The notes beneath the pieces were generated by a model. It searched no databases, was not told the origin of the DNA, and saw only the letters and a list, made by a program, of their open reading frames with translations. The position numbers and the translations under genes were made by a program. A stretch of 13,661 nucleotides of DNA from TMED14 sp038145075 (GTDB taxonomy: Bacteria > Bacteroidota > Bacteroidia > Flavobacteriales > Schleiferiaceae): positions 1 through 13,661 of the forward strand of contig JAYQOY010000046.1 in the NCBI GenBank assembly GCA_038145075.1. The letters run 5' to 3'. This document shows, in pieces, positions 1-7,454 of the stretch; within the stretch, counting starts at the first letter, position 1; every line of letters begins with the position of its first letter.

Positions 1-903
1 TTAACCTGCGCTGACTTCCTCGAGCAGATCGAGGTAGCCTTGGCGGTCTAGCTCAGCCACATGGCTCACGCCATTTTGCTTGCTTTGGGTGCCCAAGAAA
101 TAGCGGGCGTTTTCGCCTTCGCCTTCAATTCGGACCCGGAGCTCAAAATCCGCGTCACCATCTATGAACTGTGGGAAGTAGTACTTGAACATGTCACGTG
201 CCGCCGTGAGCAAATTGGACTTGTACGGGACAAATACCACTTCGCCCCCCGTGCTGCCGCCAAGCTCGCTGTAAAGGATGACGTCCACATCGCTGTTGTA
301 GTCAATGCGGTACCCCAACTGACCCTCGTCGGTGGTATCTATGCTGTAGGAACGATCGCCACGCTCAAATTCATGGTCGCTCTCCACATAGTAGAGATCT
401 TCTGAAACTAAGAAGCTATCCGTCTCTGAACCGATGTACGGCATCCATTTGCTGTAATCCGGAAGGCGCAATTTATCCGGTACCAAGCGCAACTCATAAA
501 TCACGGTGTCCTTGCTGCGGTATTCTTCGAGAACTGCCGCAATGCCCATGGGGTGTGTCATAGGATTGAAGCCCGCAGTGTCGATCACGTACTTTTTACC
601 CGGAAACTCCGCCTGGATGGCCTTTTGTTGCTTCTTGTTGGTAGCCGTCACCATTACCGTTGTTACGCGGCGTTCGTTGTTATCGCGAGAAATAAACTCA
701 AGCTCGGCCGTAATCAGGAAGGGCGTGTACGCCACCTGATAAAGCCCCTCTTCCAATTGCAAGAAAGAAGGAGACATGGAACGCAGCCCCAAGGAGTCTT
801 GGCCCAAAATATTATAGGGCAATTGGGCGAAGGCAGGGTCAATCTTTTGAGCCTGAGCAGCTGCACTGAATAGCATGGCCGCGGCGAGCAGGTAGTTTTT
901 CAT
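1..903 (-). CDS. Exported protein of unknown function
   Basis: I do not recognise the family of this 300-residue protein. Residues 1-19 form a clear signal peptide: Lys2, a hydrophobic Ala/Leu-rich core, and an AQA cleavage site before Gln19. The product should therefore reach the periplasm or beyond. There is no lipobox cysteine, no later membrane segment and no recognisable T9SS sorting domain. The mature part contains no cysteine at all, is rich in Asp, Glu and Tyr, and alternates short hydrophobic and polar stretches as expected of a mostly beta-strand fold. The stop codon occupies the first three bases of the window, so the gene is complete, but its downstream neighbour is not visible. 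The ATG at 903 is chosen because the signal peptide begins there. It is divergent from cutC across 42 bases. A -7-like box, TATACTTG, lies only four bases upstream of the ATG, suggesting a leaderless or near-leaderless mRNA. Confidence 0.8.
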   Translation of the reverse strand: MKNYLLAAAMLFSAAAQAQKIDPAFAQLPYNILGQDSLGLRSMSPSFLQLEEGLYQVAYTPFLITAELEFISRDNNERRVTTVMVTATNKKQQKAIQAEFPGKKYVIDTAGFNPMTHPMGIAAVLEEYRSKDTVIYELRLVPDKLRLPDYSKWMPYIGSETDSFLVSEDLYYVESDHEFERGDRSYSIDTTDEGQLGYRIDYNSDVDVILYSELGGSTGGEVVFVPYKSNLLTAARDMFKYYFPQFIDGDADFELRVRIEGEGENARYFLGTQSKQNGVSHVAELDRQGYLDLLEEVSAG

Positions 904-907
904 AAGC

Positions 908-940
908 CAAGTATACCGAAATATTGTGCCATATTTGGTA
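908..940. promoter_or_regulatory. Divergent promoter region with inverted repeat
   Basis: The gap between the exported protein (minus) and cutC (plus) holds an imperfect palindrome. The left arm is TACC-g-AAATAT (914-924, one extra g), the spacer is TGTGCC, and the right arm is ATATTTGGTA (931-940). Inside it, CATATTTG (930-937, plus) matches TAnnTTTG at 7 of 8 positions and could serve cutC. TATACTTG (915 to 908, minus) matches at 7 of 8 and could serve the other gene. No convincing TTTG -33 element is visible for either. The palindrome would suit a dimeric regulator acting on both genes; this is inference. Confidence 0.4.
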
Positions 941-945
941 CAGCC

Positions 946-1599
946 ATGCTTGAAATTTGCACTTTTTCATTGGAAGATGCCTTTACAGCCGTTGAGGCTG
1001 GTGCAGAGCGTCTTGAAGTGTGCAGAGACTACCGCGTGGGGGGTCTGACCCCACCGCCAGAGTGGATATTTGCCTTAAAGCACAGCGTCAACATTCCCTT
1101 AGTCGCCATGGTCCGGCCGCGAGCGGGGAACTTTACCTACAGCTCCGACGAATGGGCGCAGATGCAGACCAGCGGACTGGCCTTGCGCAAAGCCGGGGCA
1201 CATGCTTTAGTTTTTGGCGGAATAACGGCCAAAGGACGCCTTGACATACCGCGCTGCAAGCAGTTCATACAAGCTGTGGGATTGCCCTGTGTGCTGCACC
1301 GCGCCTTTGATGAACTTTCGGACCCCAACCAAGGCCTCGAAGATGCAGTTAGCGCGGGTTTTAGCCGAATTCTAACAGGCTACGGATCCTTGGACCTGCG
1401 TGTACTTCACGAATTAAAAAAGCAGGCGGGCCAACGCATCGAAATCCTTCCTGGAGGCGGCATCCGCTCCAGCAATGCCGCGACCTACACAGAACTTGGC
1501 TTTCGCCAGTTGCATAGTTCGGCCATTTTGGACCGCGAACGCCTGGAATTAGAGCCCGACGAAGTCCGAGCACTACTGGGCGTCTTGCAGCGGACATAA
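946..1599 (+). CDS. cutC: CutC family protein (copper homeostasis family)
   Basis: CutC proteins are TIM-barrel proteins of the cytoplasm. The family is named for a copper-tolerance phenotype in E. coli, but its biochemical role is not settled. This protein has 217 residues, shorter than the roughly 248 of E. coli CutC. The family landmarks appear in order: an N-terminal strand with the E-x-C pattern (residues 3-5), GGLTP at 32-36, MVRPRAGNF at 55-63, a GG-x-x-x-x-GRLD segment at 91-100, HRAFD at 118-122, RILTG at 141-145, ILPGGGI at 167-173 and HSSA at 190-193. One deviation is LTGYG where many relatives have LTSGG. Four cysteines are present (5, 26, 104, 115). The ATG at 946 starts directly at the first barrel strand, so no longer N-terminus is expected. 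It is transcribed alone and ends in a terminator whose A-tract overlaps its TAA stop. Confidence 0.93.
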   Translation: MLEICTFSLEDAFTAVEAGAERLEVCRDYRVGGLTPPPEWIFALKHSVNIPLVAMVRPRAGNFTYSSDEWAQMQTSGLALRKAGAHALVFGGITAKGRLDIPRCKQFIQAVGLPCVLHRAFDELSDPNQGLEDAVSAGFSRILTGYGSLDLRVLHELKKQAGQRIEILPGGGIRSSNAATYTELGFRQLHSSAILDRERLELEPDEVRALLGVLQRT

Positions 1600-1625
1600 A
1601 AAAGCCCGCACAAAGCGGGCTTTTT
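1598..1625. terminator. Bidirectional intrinsic terminator
   Basis: A six-A tract (1598-1603), GCCCGC (1604-1609), loop ACAAA, GCGGGC (1615-1620) and five T (1621-1625) form an uninterrupted stem of up to 11 base pairs counting the A/T flanks. It sits between the convergent cutC and lipoprotein genes and has a U-tract in either direction, so it can end transcription of both. Confidence 0.88.
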
Positions 1626-1642
1626 AAATCGCTTCAACGCTC

Positions 1643-2389
1643 TTACAACCGCGTGTAGCGTTGCGTCACAGCGACAGAGTCCTGCATATAGGTTTGCTCC
1701 ATCGTGTTGTCATCAATGAGTTGGAAGGTCAAACTAGCACCCGTAAATCCTTCTAAACTGGAATGCATGCCTGTTTCCACAACAGCACCGCCTTCCCCAA
1801 CTTCAAAGGTTCCGTAGCCAAAGTCGGCATGGCTCGATGTATCCGTGCTGTAGGTATGGTACCAAATGAAGTGGCCACCGCCAATCATCTTGACCTCTTG
1901 GAAATCGTGAATAGCATCGTTTTCAACTTCGCGTGCTTCAAGCGACCAAAGCCCATCGTACGGGGAGGTCATGGTAGAAAGCAATTTCCATTCTTCGTTC
2001 AAATCAACCGTGTCTTCATTCCAGATCAATCCTGTGATGGATTGAGAGAAGCCTGTTTCGCTTTCGGCCATGACTAAGCTGTAAGAAATATCCTTGACTG
2101 CCATACCGCCTTGATACATAGGCATTTCCGTCATGGTTCCATCTTCATTCCAACGGGCTTCGCCGCAGCCCATGTTGGCTACACCGTCGTTGTCTAATGC
2201 AGCAAACATGTACCGCCCGCCCGAGTAAATCTTCATTTCGAGCTGATTGTTTTCCATCACTTCACCGTTTTGGGTAGTAGTTGCGGAAGTTCGTTCATAG
2301 GCACCATCTGCCACAGACCATGCGACCTCTTCCGGGCTAGAACAGGCTGCTAATGCCACCACTAAGGAGGCTGCAAGAAAATTCTTCAT
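1643..2389 (-). CDS. Lipoprotein with two lipocalin-like repeats
   Basis: This 248-residue lipoprotein has a signal sequence ending in the lipobox L-A-A-C with Cys16 as the lipidated residue. It is followed by Ser-Ser and Pro-Glu, with no Asp at +2, compatible with outer-membrane localisation. The rest appears to be an internal duplication. Residues about 27-139 and 144-248 each open with D-G plus an aromatic residue (DGAY, DGLW). Each then has a strand with a K-x-x-x-GG core (KIYSGGRYMF at 53-62, KMIGGGHFIW at 167-176), then a G-x-G strand (GCGEARW, GYGTFEV), and a late aromatic strand (EEWKLL, TQRYTRL). The second unit resembles the small secreted beta-barrel domains of Bacteroidota often called lipocalin-like or DUF4488; that assignment is from memory. 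Function unknown. It lies 72 bases downstream of the glycosylasparaginase gene on the same strand, but it has its own promoter-like leader, so operon membership is uncertain. Confidence 0.82.
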   Translation of the reverse strand: MKNFLAASLVVALAACSSPEEVAWSVADGAYERTSATTTQNGEVMENNQLEMKIYSGGRYMFAALDNDGVANMGCGEARWNEDGTMTEMPMYQGGMAVKDISYSLVMAESETGFSQSITGLIWNEDTVDLNEEWKLLSTMTSPYDGLWSLEAREVENDAIHDFQEVKMIGGGHFIWYHTYSTDTSSHADFGYGTFEVGEGGAVVETGMHSSLEGFTGASLTFQLIDDNTMEQTYMQDSVAVTQRYTRL

Positions 2390-2406
2390 TTCGTTTGGTT
2401 TTTAAT

Positions 2407-2426
2407 GGTTCCCTTTTAAGGTAACC
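2407..2426. promoter_or_regulatory. Palindromic leader of the lipoprotein gene
   Basis: This is a near-perfect palindrome, GGTT-C-CCTT-TT-AAGG-T-AACC, with a single mismatched pair, ending 17 bases before the lipoprotein ATG at 2389. On the minus strand a run of T precedes it rather than follows it, so it is not an intrinsic terminator. Read on the minus strand it contains TACCTTA-AAA-GGG, related to leader sequences before yaaA, the GH20 gene and the PA-domain gene. It could be an operator, a -7 promoter region, or a 5' mRNA hairpin. Confidence 0.35.
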
Positions 2427-2461
2427 AAAAAAAAACGTATCACTTGTTGGAATTCAATTAA

Positions 2462-3454
2462 TTACGAATCCAACAAGGCCCGCACGTCGACCAACTCAGG
2501 CTCAAAACCAGCGCGAGCGATAGCGTACTGAAACCCCGGGCGCAAGGCGAAAGCGCCCGTTCGACCCCGCTTGTCCAATGCGATGAAGCCAATTTGCGTG
2601 TCCTGTATGCCTGCTTGGCGGCGCTCAAAGAACTCGTAGATTTTTTGGACCGCTCGCTCACAAGCCTCCTGCGGGCTAAAACCGCGTTCCATTTCGGAAA
2701 CCACGCGGTAGGATCCTACCACGCGAATGACTTCCTCGCCATGCCCTGTTGCTGTAGCCGCGCCAATGGCTCCGTCCACATAGAGGCCCGCACCAATGAT
2801 GGGGCTGTCTCCTACCCGACCCCGCATTTTAAAGGCCATACCGCTCGTGGTGCAAATGCCCGCCAGACGGCCTTCCTGGTCCAAGGACAATTGCCCAATG
2901 GTGTCGTGGTTTTCAATATTCACGACAGGCTTGTAGTCCGATTTTTCGCGCCACTTCTCCCATTCCCGCTTGGAATCTGGGACCATCAAATCTTGGAGCG
3001 GAAAGCCCATTTCCTGGGCAAATTGACGCGCGCCTTCTCCTACGAGCATGACGTGCGGTGTCTTTTCCATCACGGCCCGAGCGAGCGAACTCACATGCAC
3101 CACATTTTCCACCGCGGCCACCGAACCAATGTTTCCCAAGTGGTCCATGCAGCAGGAATCCAGGGTCACAAAGCCGTCGCGGTCAGGTCGCCCGCCCAAG
3201 CCTACAGAACGCTCCTTGGGATCCGCCTCACAGAGCTTCACCCCTGCTTCAGTGGCATCCAGAGCAGAACCACCCGCCGATAAGACCTTCATGGCTTCCG
3301 CCGTGGTTTCCAATCCAAAGCGCCACGTAGCGATAGACACGGGCTCCACCGGCTCGTACGTATTTGAGCGTGTCGCTGCGCGCAGTTTTGGAGGCAATAA
3401 GGCGGTCAGCGCTGCTCCACCGCTGACGAGCTTGAGAAAATCACTGCGCTTCAT
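2462..3454 (-). CDS. N4-glycosylasparaginase (aspartylglucosaminidase), Ntn hydrolase
   Basis: This enzyme hydrolyses the bond between GlcNAc and asparagine, the last step in breaking down N-linked glycoproteins. Members are made as an inactive chain that cuts itself to expose an N-terminal threonine. The cleavage site and nucleophile are visible as H183-D184-T185-I-G. Substrate-side motifs follow: TTSGM (202-206), GRVGDSP (212-218) and TATGHGEE (234-241). Upstream, W44 lies in the conserved ATW and GGSALDA is at 61-67. The length fits bacterial enzymes such as that of Elizabethkingia. I start at the ATG at 3454 (330 residues), which opens directly into an export signal (MKRSDFLKL then a hydrophobic stretch to about residue 26). 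An in-frame ATG at 3487 would add 11 unlikely residues. The signal resembles a Tat leader but has one arginine instead of two, so the route is uncertain. The start overlaps the end of the GH20 gene by 14 bases, implying translational coupling. Confidence 0.93.
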   Translation of the reverse strand: MKRSDFLKLVSGGAALTALLPPKLRAATRSNTYEPVEPVSIATWRFGLETTAEAMKVLSAGGSALDATEAGVKLCEADPKERSVGLGGRPDRDGFVTLDSCCMDHLGNIGSVAAVENVVHVSSLARAVMEKTPHVMLVGEGARQFAQEMGFPLQDLMVPDSKREWEKWREKSDYKPVVNIENHDTIGQLSLDQEGRLAGICTTSGMAFKMRGRVGDSPIIGAGLYVDGAIGAATATGHGEEVIRVVGSYRVVSEMERGFSPQEACERAVQKIYEFFERRQAGIQDTQIGFIALDKRGRTGAFALRPGFQYAIARAGFEPELVDVRALLDS

Positions 3455-5072
3455 CTCCGGCGGCTTTTTCAAATTCATAAGGCGCATAGTTCCAACCCAT
3501 GGCCTTCAGGCGCTGGGCATGGTAGTCCATGGCTTCACGAAAGGCGGCATCTTCGCCCGGGCGCTTGGCCCCAAGCCACAAGACTTCTGACAAGGCGGAA
3601 GCGCGTGGCTGAACCATGTGTTCGACGTGGCTGGAAGTTTCCATGTATTCGGTCCAGACATTGGCCTGGGCGCCCATAATGTAGCCGTGGTATTCGGCAG
3701 GGACACCTTCAACCGGATTAAACGCATAGACATCGGCCAGCGAATTAAATCCGCCAATGGCCACAGGCTCTTCCTTGGGGTTGAACTGGTAGTGGTCAAA
3801 ATACAGGGGCTTACCCGGAGTCATCACCACGTTGTGCTCCATGGAGGCCGCTTGAATACCGCCGCTTACGCCGCGCCAAGACATAACTGCGGCGTTAGGC
3901 GCCAATCCGCCTTCCAGGATTTCGTCCCAACCAATGATGTTTCGACCATGCGCATTGAGGTAGCGTTCCATACGAGTGATGAAGTGCGACTGCAGTTCAT
4001 GCTCATCTTTGAGGGAGTTCCGCTCCATTTCCAGCTGGCACTTGGAACAGGTCTCCCAGCGGGTCTTGGGGCATTCGTCGCCCCCAATGTGAATCAAGGC
4101 CGATGGAAAGATGTCCATAATTTCATCCAACACCCCTTCCAAGAAGGTGTAGACCTCCGGATTTCCGGCGCAGTAGACATCGTCAAACACCCCCCATCCG
4201 TGGGCGACCTCAAAGGGACCACCGGTGCAGGACAGCTCAGGGTACGCCGCCAAGGCGGCCAAAGAATGGCCGGGCATTTCAATTTCCGGAATAACGGTAA
4301 TGCCGCGTTTCGCCGCATAGTCCACGATGTGGCGCGCCTCTTCCTGCGTGTAAAAGCCCCCGTGGCGGGTGCTGTCAAAGCGCTGCTCGCTGTAGGCACC
4401 GGTTTGCGACGCCGAACGCCACGCTCCCACCTCCGTCAGCTTGGGGTATTTCTTGATTTCAATCCGCCAGCCTTGGTCTTCGGTCAAATGCCAATGGAAG
4501 CGGTTGAACTTGTGCATGGCCAAGTTGTCGATGTACTTCTCGATAAATTCAATCGGCATGAAGTGGCGGCAAACGTCCAAATGCATACCACGGTAGGCAT
4601 AGCGGGGCTGGTCTTCAATATGTACAGGTGCCATCTCAAATCCAAGTTTGAGGGCGCCCCCCTTTTCTACGGGCCAGTGCTCCACGGGGACAAGCTGCAT
4701 CAGGGTCGCAAGCGAGCTGTAGCGTCCCGCATCGCTCTCCGTCCGAACTACAATGGAATCCGCATACACGTCCAGGCTGTATGCTCCCTCCGCGCCTTGG
4801 CCGCCATGAAAATCCTCCGGAGAAAAGCCCCCACGAAAAACAATGGGAAAGCCATCTTCCGCTTGAGGCCAGGCCTCCGTCAACGCAAAGTCAGCGGTAA
4901 GCAAATTCACAAAATGAACAGGTCGATCTATAATGGCCGCGGGTTGCCCCTCTTCCACTTCAATGAGGAGCGGTTGAGGAACTAAGCTAAACGGGCTAAC
5001 GGATGGGGTGATGGGTGCCGACTGGCAAGCCACTAGGGCGGCTAAAGGGATGAAACCAAAGAACTTCTTCAT
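3441..5072 (-). CDS. GH20 beta-N-acetylhexosaminidase, lipoprotein
   Basis: Glycoside hydrolase family 20 removes terminal GlcNAc or GalNAc from glycans by substrate-assisted catalysis. This 543-residue protein starts with a lipoprotein signal (L-V-A-C, Cys16), placing it in the periplasm or on the outer membrane. Residues about 30-155 form the alpha/beta N-terminal domain (GH20b) and about 156-505 the catalytic barrel. Visible landmarks: YRGMHLDVCRHF (160-171) with substrate-binding Arg161, HWHLTEDQGW (193-202), IPEIEMPGHS (261-270), HIGGDE (328-333) with the catalytic Asp332-Glu333 pair, GWDE (381-384), MSWRG (397-401) and ANVWTEY (470-476). C334, C342 and C345 cluster just after the catalytic pair; I believe this is common in Bacteroidota GH20s. 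It follows the TonB receptor after 48 bases and overlaps the glycosylasparaginase gene. A hairpin including the A of the start codon may tune its translation. Confidence 0.95.
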   Translation of the reverse strand: MKKFFGFIPLAALVACQSAPITPSVSPFSLVPQPLLIEVEEGQPAAIIDRPVHFVNLLTADFALTEAWPQAEDGFPIVFRGGFSPEDFHGGQGAEGAYSLDVYADSIVVRTESDAGRYSSLATLMQLVPVEHWPVEKGGALKLGFEMAPVHIEDQPRYAYRGMHLDVCRHFMPIEFIEKYIDNLAMHKFNRFHWHLTEDQGWRIEIKKYPKLTEVGAWRSASQTGAYSEQRFDSTRHGGFYTQEEARHIVDYAAKRGITVIPEIEMPGHSLAALAAYPELSCTGGPFEVAHGWGVFDDVYCAGNPEVYTFLEGVLDEIMDIFPSALIHIGGDECPKTRWETCSKCQLEMERNSLKDEHELQSHFITRMERYLNAHGRNIIGWDEILEGGLAPNAAVMSWRGVSGGIQAASMEHNVVMTPGKPLYFDHYQFNPKEEPVAIGGFNSLADVYAFNPVEGVPAEYHGYIMGAQANVWTEYMETSSHVEHMVQPRASALSEVLWLGAKRPGEDAAFREAMDYHAQRLKAMGWNYAPYEFEKAAGDEAQ

Positions 5073-5102
5073 GCGTACATAGGCTTTCCCCTAAGGTACG
5101 CA
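5072..5102 (-). promoter_or_regulatory. Leader hairpin reaching the GH20 start codon
   Basis: On the minus strand TGCGTAC (5102-5096) pairs with GTACGCA (5078-5072), and inside it TAGG (5093-5090) pairs with CCTA (5083-5080), around a six-base loop. This gives 11 pairs with a small internal loop. The final A of the 3' arm is the A of the GH20 ATG. No T-run follows, so it is not a standard terminator. It also contains TACCTTAG (5098-5091), which resembles a -7 box. It may limit ribosome access, end or stabilise the receptor mRNA, or contain an internal promoter. Confidence 0.45.
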
Positions 5103-5120
5103 GGTTGGAGGCTCTTTGAC

Positions 5121-7376
5121 TTAGAAGGTGTAGCGAATAGCCGTTTGGACGTTTCGCCCTGGCGCATTGATCCCGCTGGCGAACGTTCGGTACTGGGTGT
5201 CCAGGATATTGAATATCCCTACTTGGACCGATACGCCTTTCTTTCCAGCAAAACCCAAAGTGCTATTCCACGTGATCCAAGCAGGCATACCGTCAGGCGT
5301 AGCGTACTGCTCATTGTCCTCACCGTTCAACTGGTATTTTTCAATGTGCTTCCACCCGTTACCGAGTCCGTAGAAGTCAAAGGTCCATTTGTTGTGCTGC
5401 CAATTCAAGGCCAACTTGCCAGACACAGGCGGAATATGGTCCAAATTCCCTTCCATCGGATAGCCCAACATGCCCTGGGTTCCCTGGAGGATGCCCTGCA
5501 TGGTCCATGGCCCGCCCAATACAACATTCCCTTTCACAGAATAGCCCATGATGACAGCGCGCTGAACGTTTTGTTGGGCGTAGACACCGGCCATGCCTCC
5601 ATCGTAGAAGACCGAATCCGCTCCATTCAGCCGGAAGGGCTGTACCATGAGCGCATCCGTCAATGAAGTCGTGTAGAGATTCCATTCTACACTGTGCCCC
5701 GCTTTGAACAAGCGAATGTTGCCCAACTCAAATGTAAAGGCCTGCTCGGGACGAAGGTTAGGATTGGGAACAAGCAACATGCCGGGGGCCGTCTCAAACA
5801 CCTTTGAGAGGTCGTCAATGTTGGGCACCCGATAGGCCGTTGAAACAGCCACCGAGTACTTGTTTCCCTCTGTGGGGGTGTAAATAACGCCGATACTTCC
5901 GGAGGCTACAGGCATGCGCTGGTAGATGTAGTCGTACGGGAATGGAAAGAAGGTTTTGTCTTTGAACTCACTGTAGAGAACAGAATTACCGATACGGAAT
6001 CCCTCTGTAATTGTGAGTTTCTCACTCACTCGATTGATGTGCGTTGCGAAAGCTGCAAGCGAGTACATCTCATTTCGACCACCAGGGTAGCGTGAGTCTA
6101 TGGGCGTTTCAGGGCCACCCGCGAAAATATCCGATTCAAAACCCCGCGATTGCACGGATTGGTACCAGCCGTCCACACCGGCACGCAAGGTATTGGTGCC
6201 CCAGCGCTTCATGGCATCGGAGTTAAATCCATTCACCATGACATTCTCTACTCGACTTTGCAGTTTAGTTCGATTGAATTTCCGGGTCATTCGGCTTTCT
6301 TCCACATTCTGGTGGTAAACCGCCAAGCTGATACCATCAAACCCAAGGACATACAGCGCATCGTGCTTAAAACTTGCCATGAGGCGCTTCTGCGGACCGT
6401 AGTACCAATCTCCGTACTTCAAACCTGTGGACGTGCTGGGGTCTGTGAGGCGATCATAACGAGGAATAGCACTGGACGTAGATCCTTGAATATTCAACGT
6501 ATTGCGGCGATCCGAGCGCGCTCGGTAGAGCACTTTTTGAACAAAATCGTACTGCGTGTAGCCACTGCCCTTCTGGACCCAAGGCTGTGGATTAGCCACC
6601 AAAGAATCGCCCGTGGCAGTCCGAACTGCATACGAAGAGCGCATGCCGTAGAGCTGTCCGTAAAAGGGATTGATGCGCTGACCGCCACGTAGGTCCCCGT
6701 AGTCTGACTCCGTGAGGGATGTAAAGAAGCCCCACCGCAAAGAAGTACCGGTTAACTCAACATGCTTGACCCAACTTTGAAGGGCGGTGCTGTATTTGGC
6801 ATAGGCTTGTCCGTGCAAATGGCGGTCCGCCGAAAACATAGGCGTTTTGGTCATGAAATGAATGACCCCACCCATGGCGTCACTGCCATAGGCGTTGGAG
6901 GTTGGACCAAAGGCCACCTCGATGCGCTCCAGCGCTAAGGGGTCTACAGTAATCGCATTTTGGAGATGGCCTGAGCGGTAGATAAGGTTGTTCATTCGGA
7001 CCCCATCGACCACAAGAAGGACACGGTTAGCCTCCATACCGCGGAGTACAATGGACCCCCCGCCAAGCTGACTCTTCTGCACGACGACGCCTGCCTGATT
7101 AGCTAAGACATCCACGGAGGATGCCGCCATGCTCTGCTGGATACTCTGACGGTTAATCACGGCTATTTCTTGAGAAACATCGCGTTTCGCCTCTACGGAG
7201 CGGTAGGCGGAAACCACCACTTCTTTTAAGGGATTGTATAAACTATCTGGAGAAATGGACGTGCGTTCCACCTTTGGTCGAACCACTAGGAGTTCTACGC
7301 GGTTATAGGAAGATACTTGCGCCCAAGTGGCCCAGGTCAATCCTCCAAAAAATACCACCGCGTAGAAGTGCTTCAT
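5121..7376 (-). CDS. TonB-dependent outer-membrane receptor, heme/hemoglobin type
   Basis: This is a gated 22-strand beta-barrel that imports large substrates using TonB energy. I start at the ATG at 7376 (751 residues), where a signal peptide begins (MKHFYAVVFF, cleavage near TWA-Q20). The track-length alternative at 7439 would add 21 residues and run into the yaaA side. A TonB-box-like KEVVVSA lies at 51-57. The plug spans about 60-178 and ends in GSDAMGGVIHF (164-174). The barrel fills the rest and ends in phenylalanine. There is no N-terminal carboxypeptidase-like domain and no adjacent SusD gene, so it is not a classical Sus polysaccharide transporter. YRVPNIDD (515-522) and VPNPNL (536-541) correspond to the FRAP and NPNL boxes of heme/hemoglobin receptors, and a SGINAPGRN stretch near the C-terminus fits that group. 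However, no histidine lies between the two boxes, where classical heme receptors have a conserved one. Substrate is therefore unproven: heme, metal chelate, or glycopeptide given the downstream genes. Confidence 0.9.
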   Translation of the reverse strand: MKHFYAVVFFGGLTWATWAQVSSYNRVELLVVRPKVERTSISPDSLYNPLKEVVVSAYRSVEAKRDVSQEIAVINRQSIQQSMAASSVDVLANQAGVVVQKSQLGGGSIVLRGMEANRVLLVVDGVRMNNLIYRSGHLQNAITVDPLALERIEVAFGPTSNAYGSDAMGGVIHFMTKTPMFSADRHLHGQAYAKYSTALQSWVKHVELTGTSLRWGFFTSLTESDYGDLRGGQRINPFYGQLYGMRSSYAVRTATGDSLVANPQPWVQKGSGYTQYDFVQKVLYRARSDRRNTLNIQGSTSSAIPRYDRLTDPSTSTGLKYGDWYYGPQKRLMASFKHDALYVLGFDGISLAVYHQNVEESRMTRKFNRTKLQSRVENVMVNGFNSDAMKRWGTNTLRAGVDGWYQSVQSRGFESDIFAGGPETPIDSRYPGGRNEMYSLAAFATHINRVSEKLTITEGFRIGNSVLYSEFKDKTFFPFPYDYIYQRMPVASGSIGVIYTPTEGNKYSVAVSTAYRVPNIDDLSKVFETAPGMLLVPNPNLRPEQAFTFELGNIRLFKAGHSVEWNLYTTSLTDALMVQPFRLNGADSVFYDGGMAGVYAQQNVQRAVIMGYSVKGNVVLGGPWTMQGILQGTQGMLGYPMEGNLDHIPPVSGKLALNWQHNKWTFDFYGLGNGWKHIEKYQLNGEDNEQYATPDGMPAWITWNSTLGFAGKKGVSVQVGIFNILDTQYRTFASGINAPGRNVQTAIRYTF

Positions 7377-7454
7377 ATAGGGTTCTTCGTTTGTGAAGAC
7401 GTGCAAATTTGACCAAATCATGTGCCACTTTTCCTCCACCCTACCTTTAAGGGC
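7377..7454. promoter_or_regulatory. Divergent promoter region, TonB receptor / yaaA
   Basis: These 78 bases must hold both promoters. CAAATTTG (7404-7411) is self-complementary and matches TAnnTTTG at 7 of 8; read on the minus strand it would give the receptor mRNA a leader of about 20-25 bases. For yaaA, TACCTTTA (7442-7449) matches at 7 of 8 and ends five bases before the ATG at 7455. A weak -33-like TGTG lies 17 bases upstream of it. A small inverted repeat, TCTTC (7384-7388) and GAAGA (7395-7399), would form a hairpin in the receptor leader. I see no recognisable Fur or OxyR site. Confidence 0.4.

Noticed and set aside
2407..2435. Intrinsic terminator after the glycosylasparaginase gene
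   Set aside because: The hairpin is preceded, not followed, by the T-run on the minus strand.
2594..3590. Long plus-strand frames opposite the glycosylasparaginase gene
   Set aside because: They lie over a clear Ntn hydrolase gene, have no family motif and no leader of their own.
3618..4985. A 455-codon open frame on the plus strand opposite the GH20 gene
   Set aside because: The minus-strand GH20 product is unmistakable over the whole interval; the antisense frame has no recognisable motif and follows from the codon composition.
7377..7439. N-terminal extension of the TonB receptor to 7439
   Set aside because: The added residues precede a textbook signal peptide starting at 7376 and would run into the divergent yaaA promoter.
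7422..7454. GTG start for yaaA at 7422
   Set aside because: The conserved family N-terminus begins at the ATG at 7455, and a -7-like box lies within the would-be extension.
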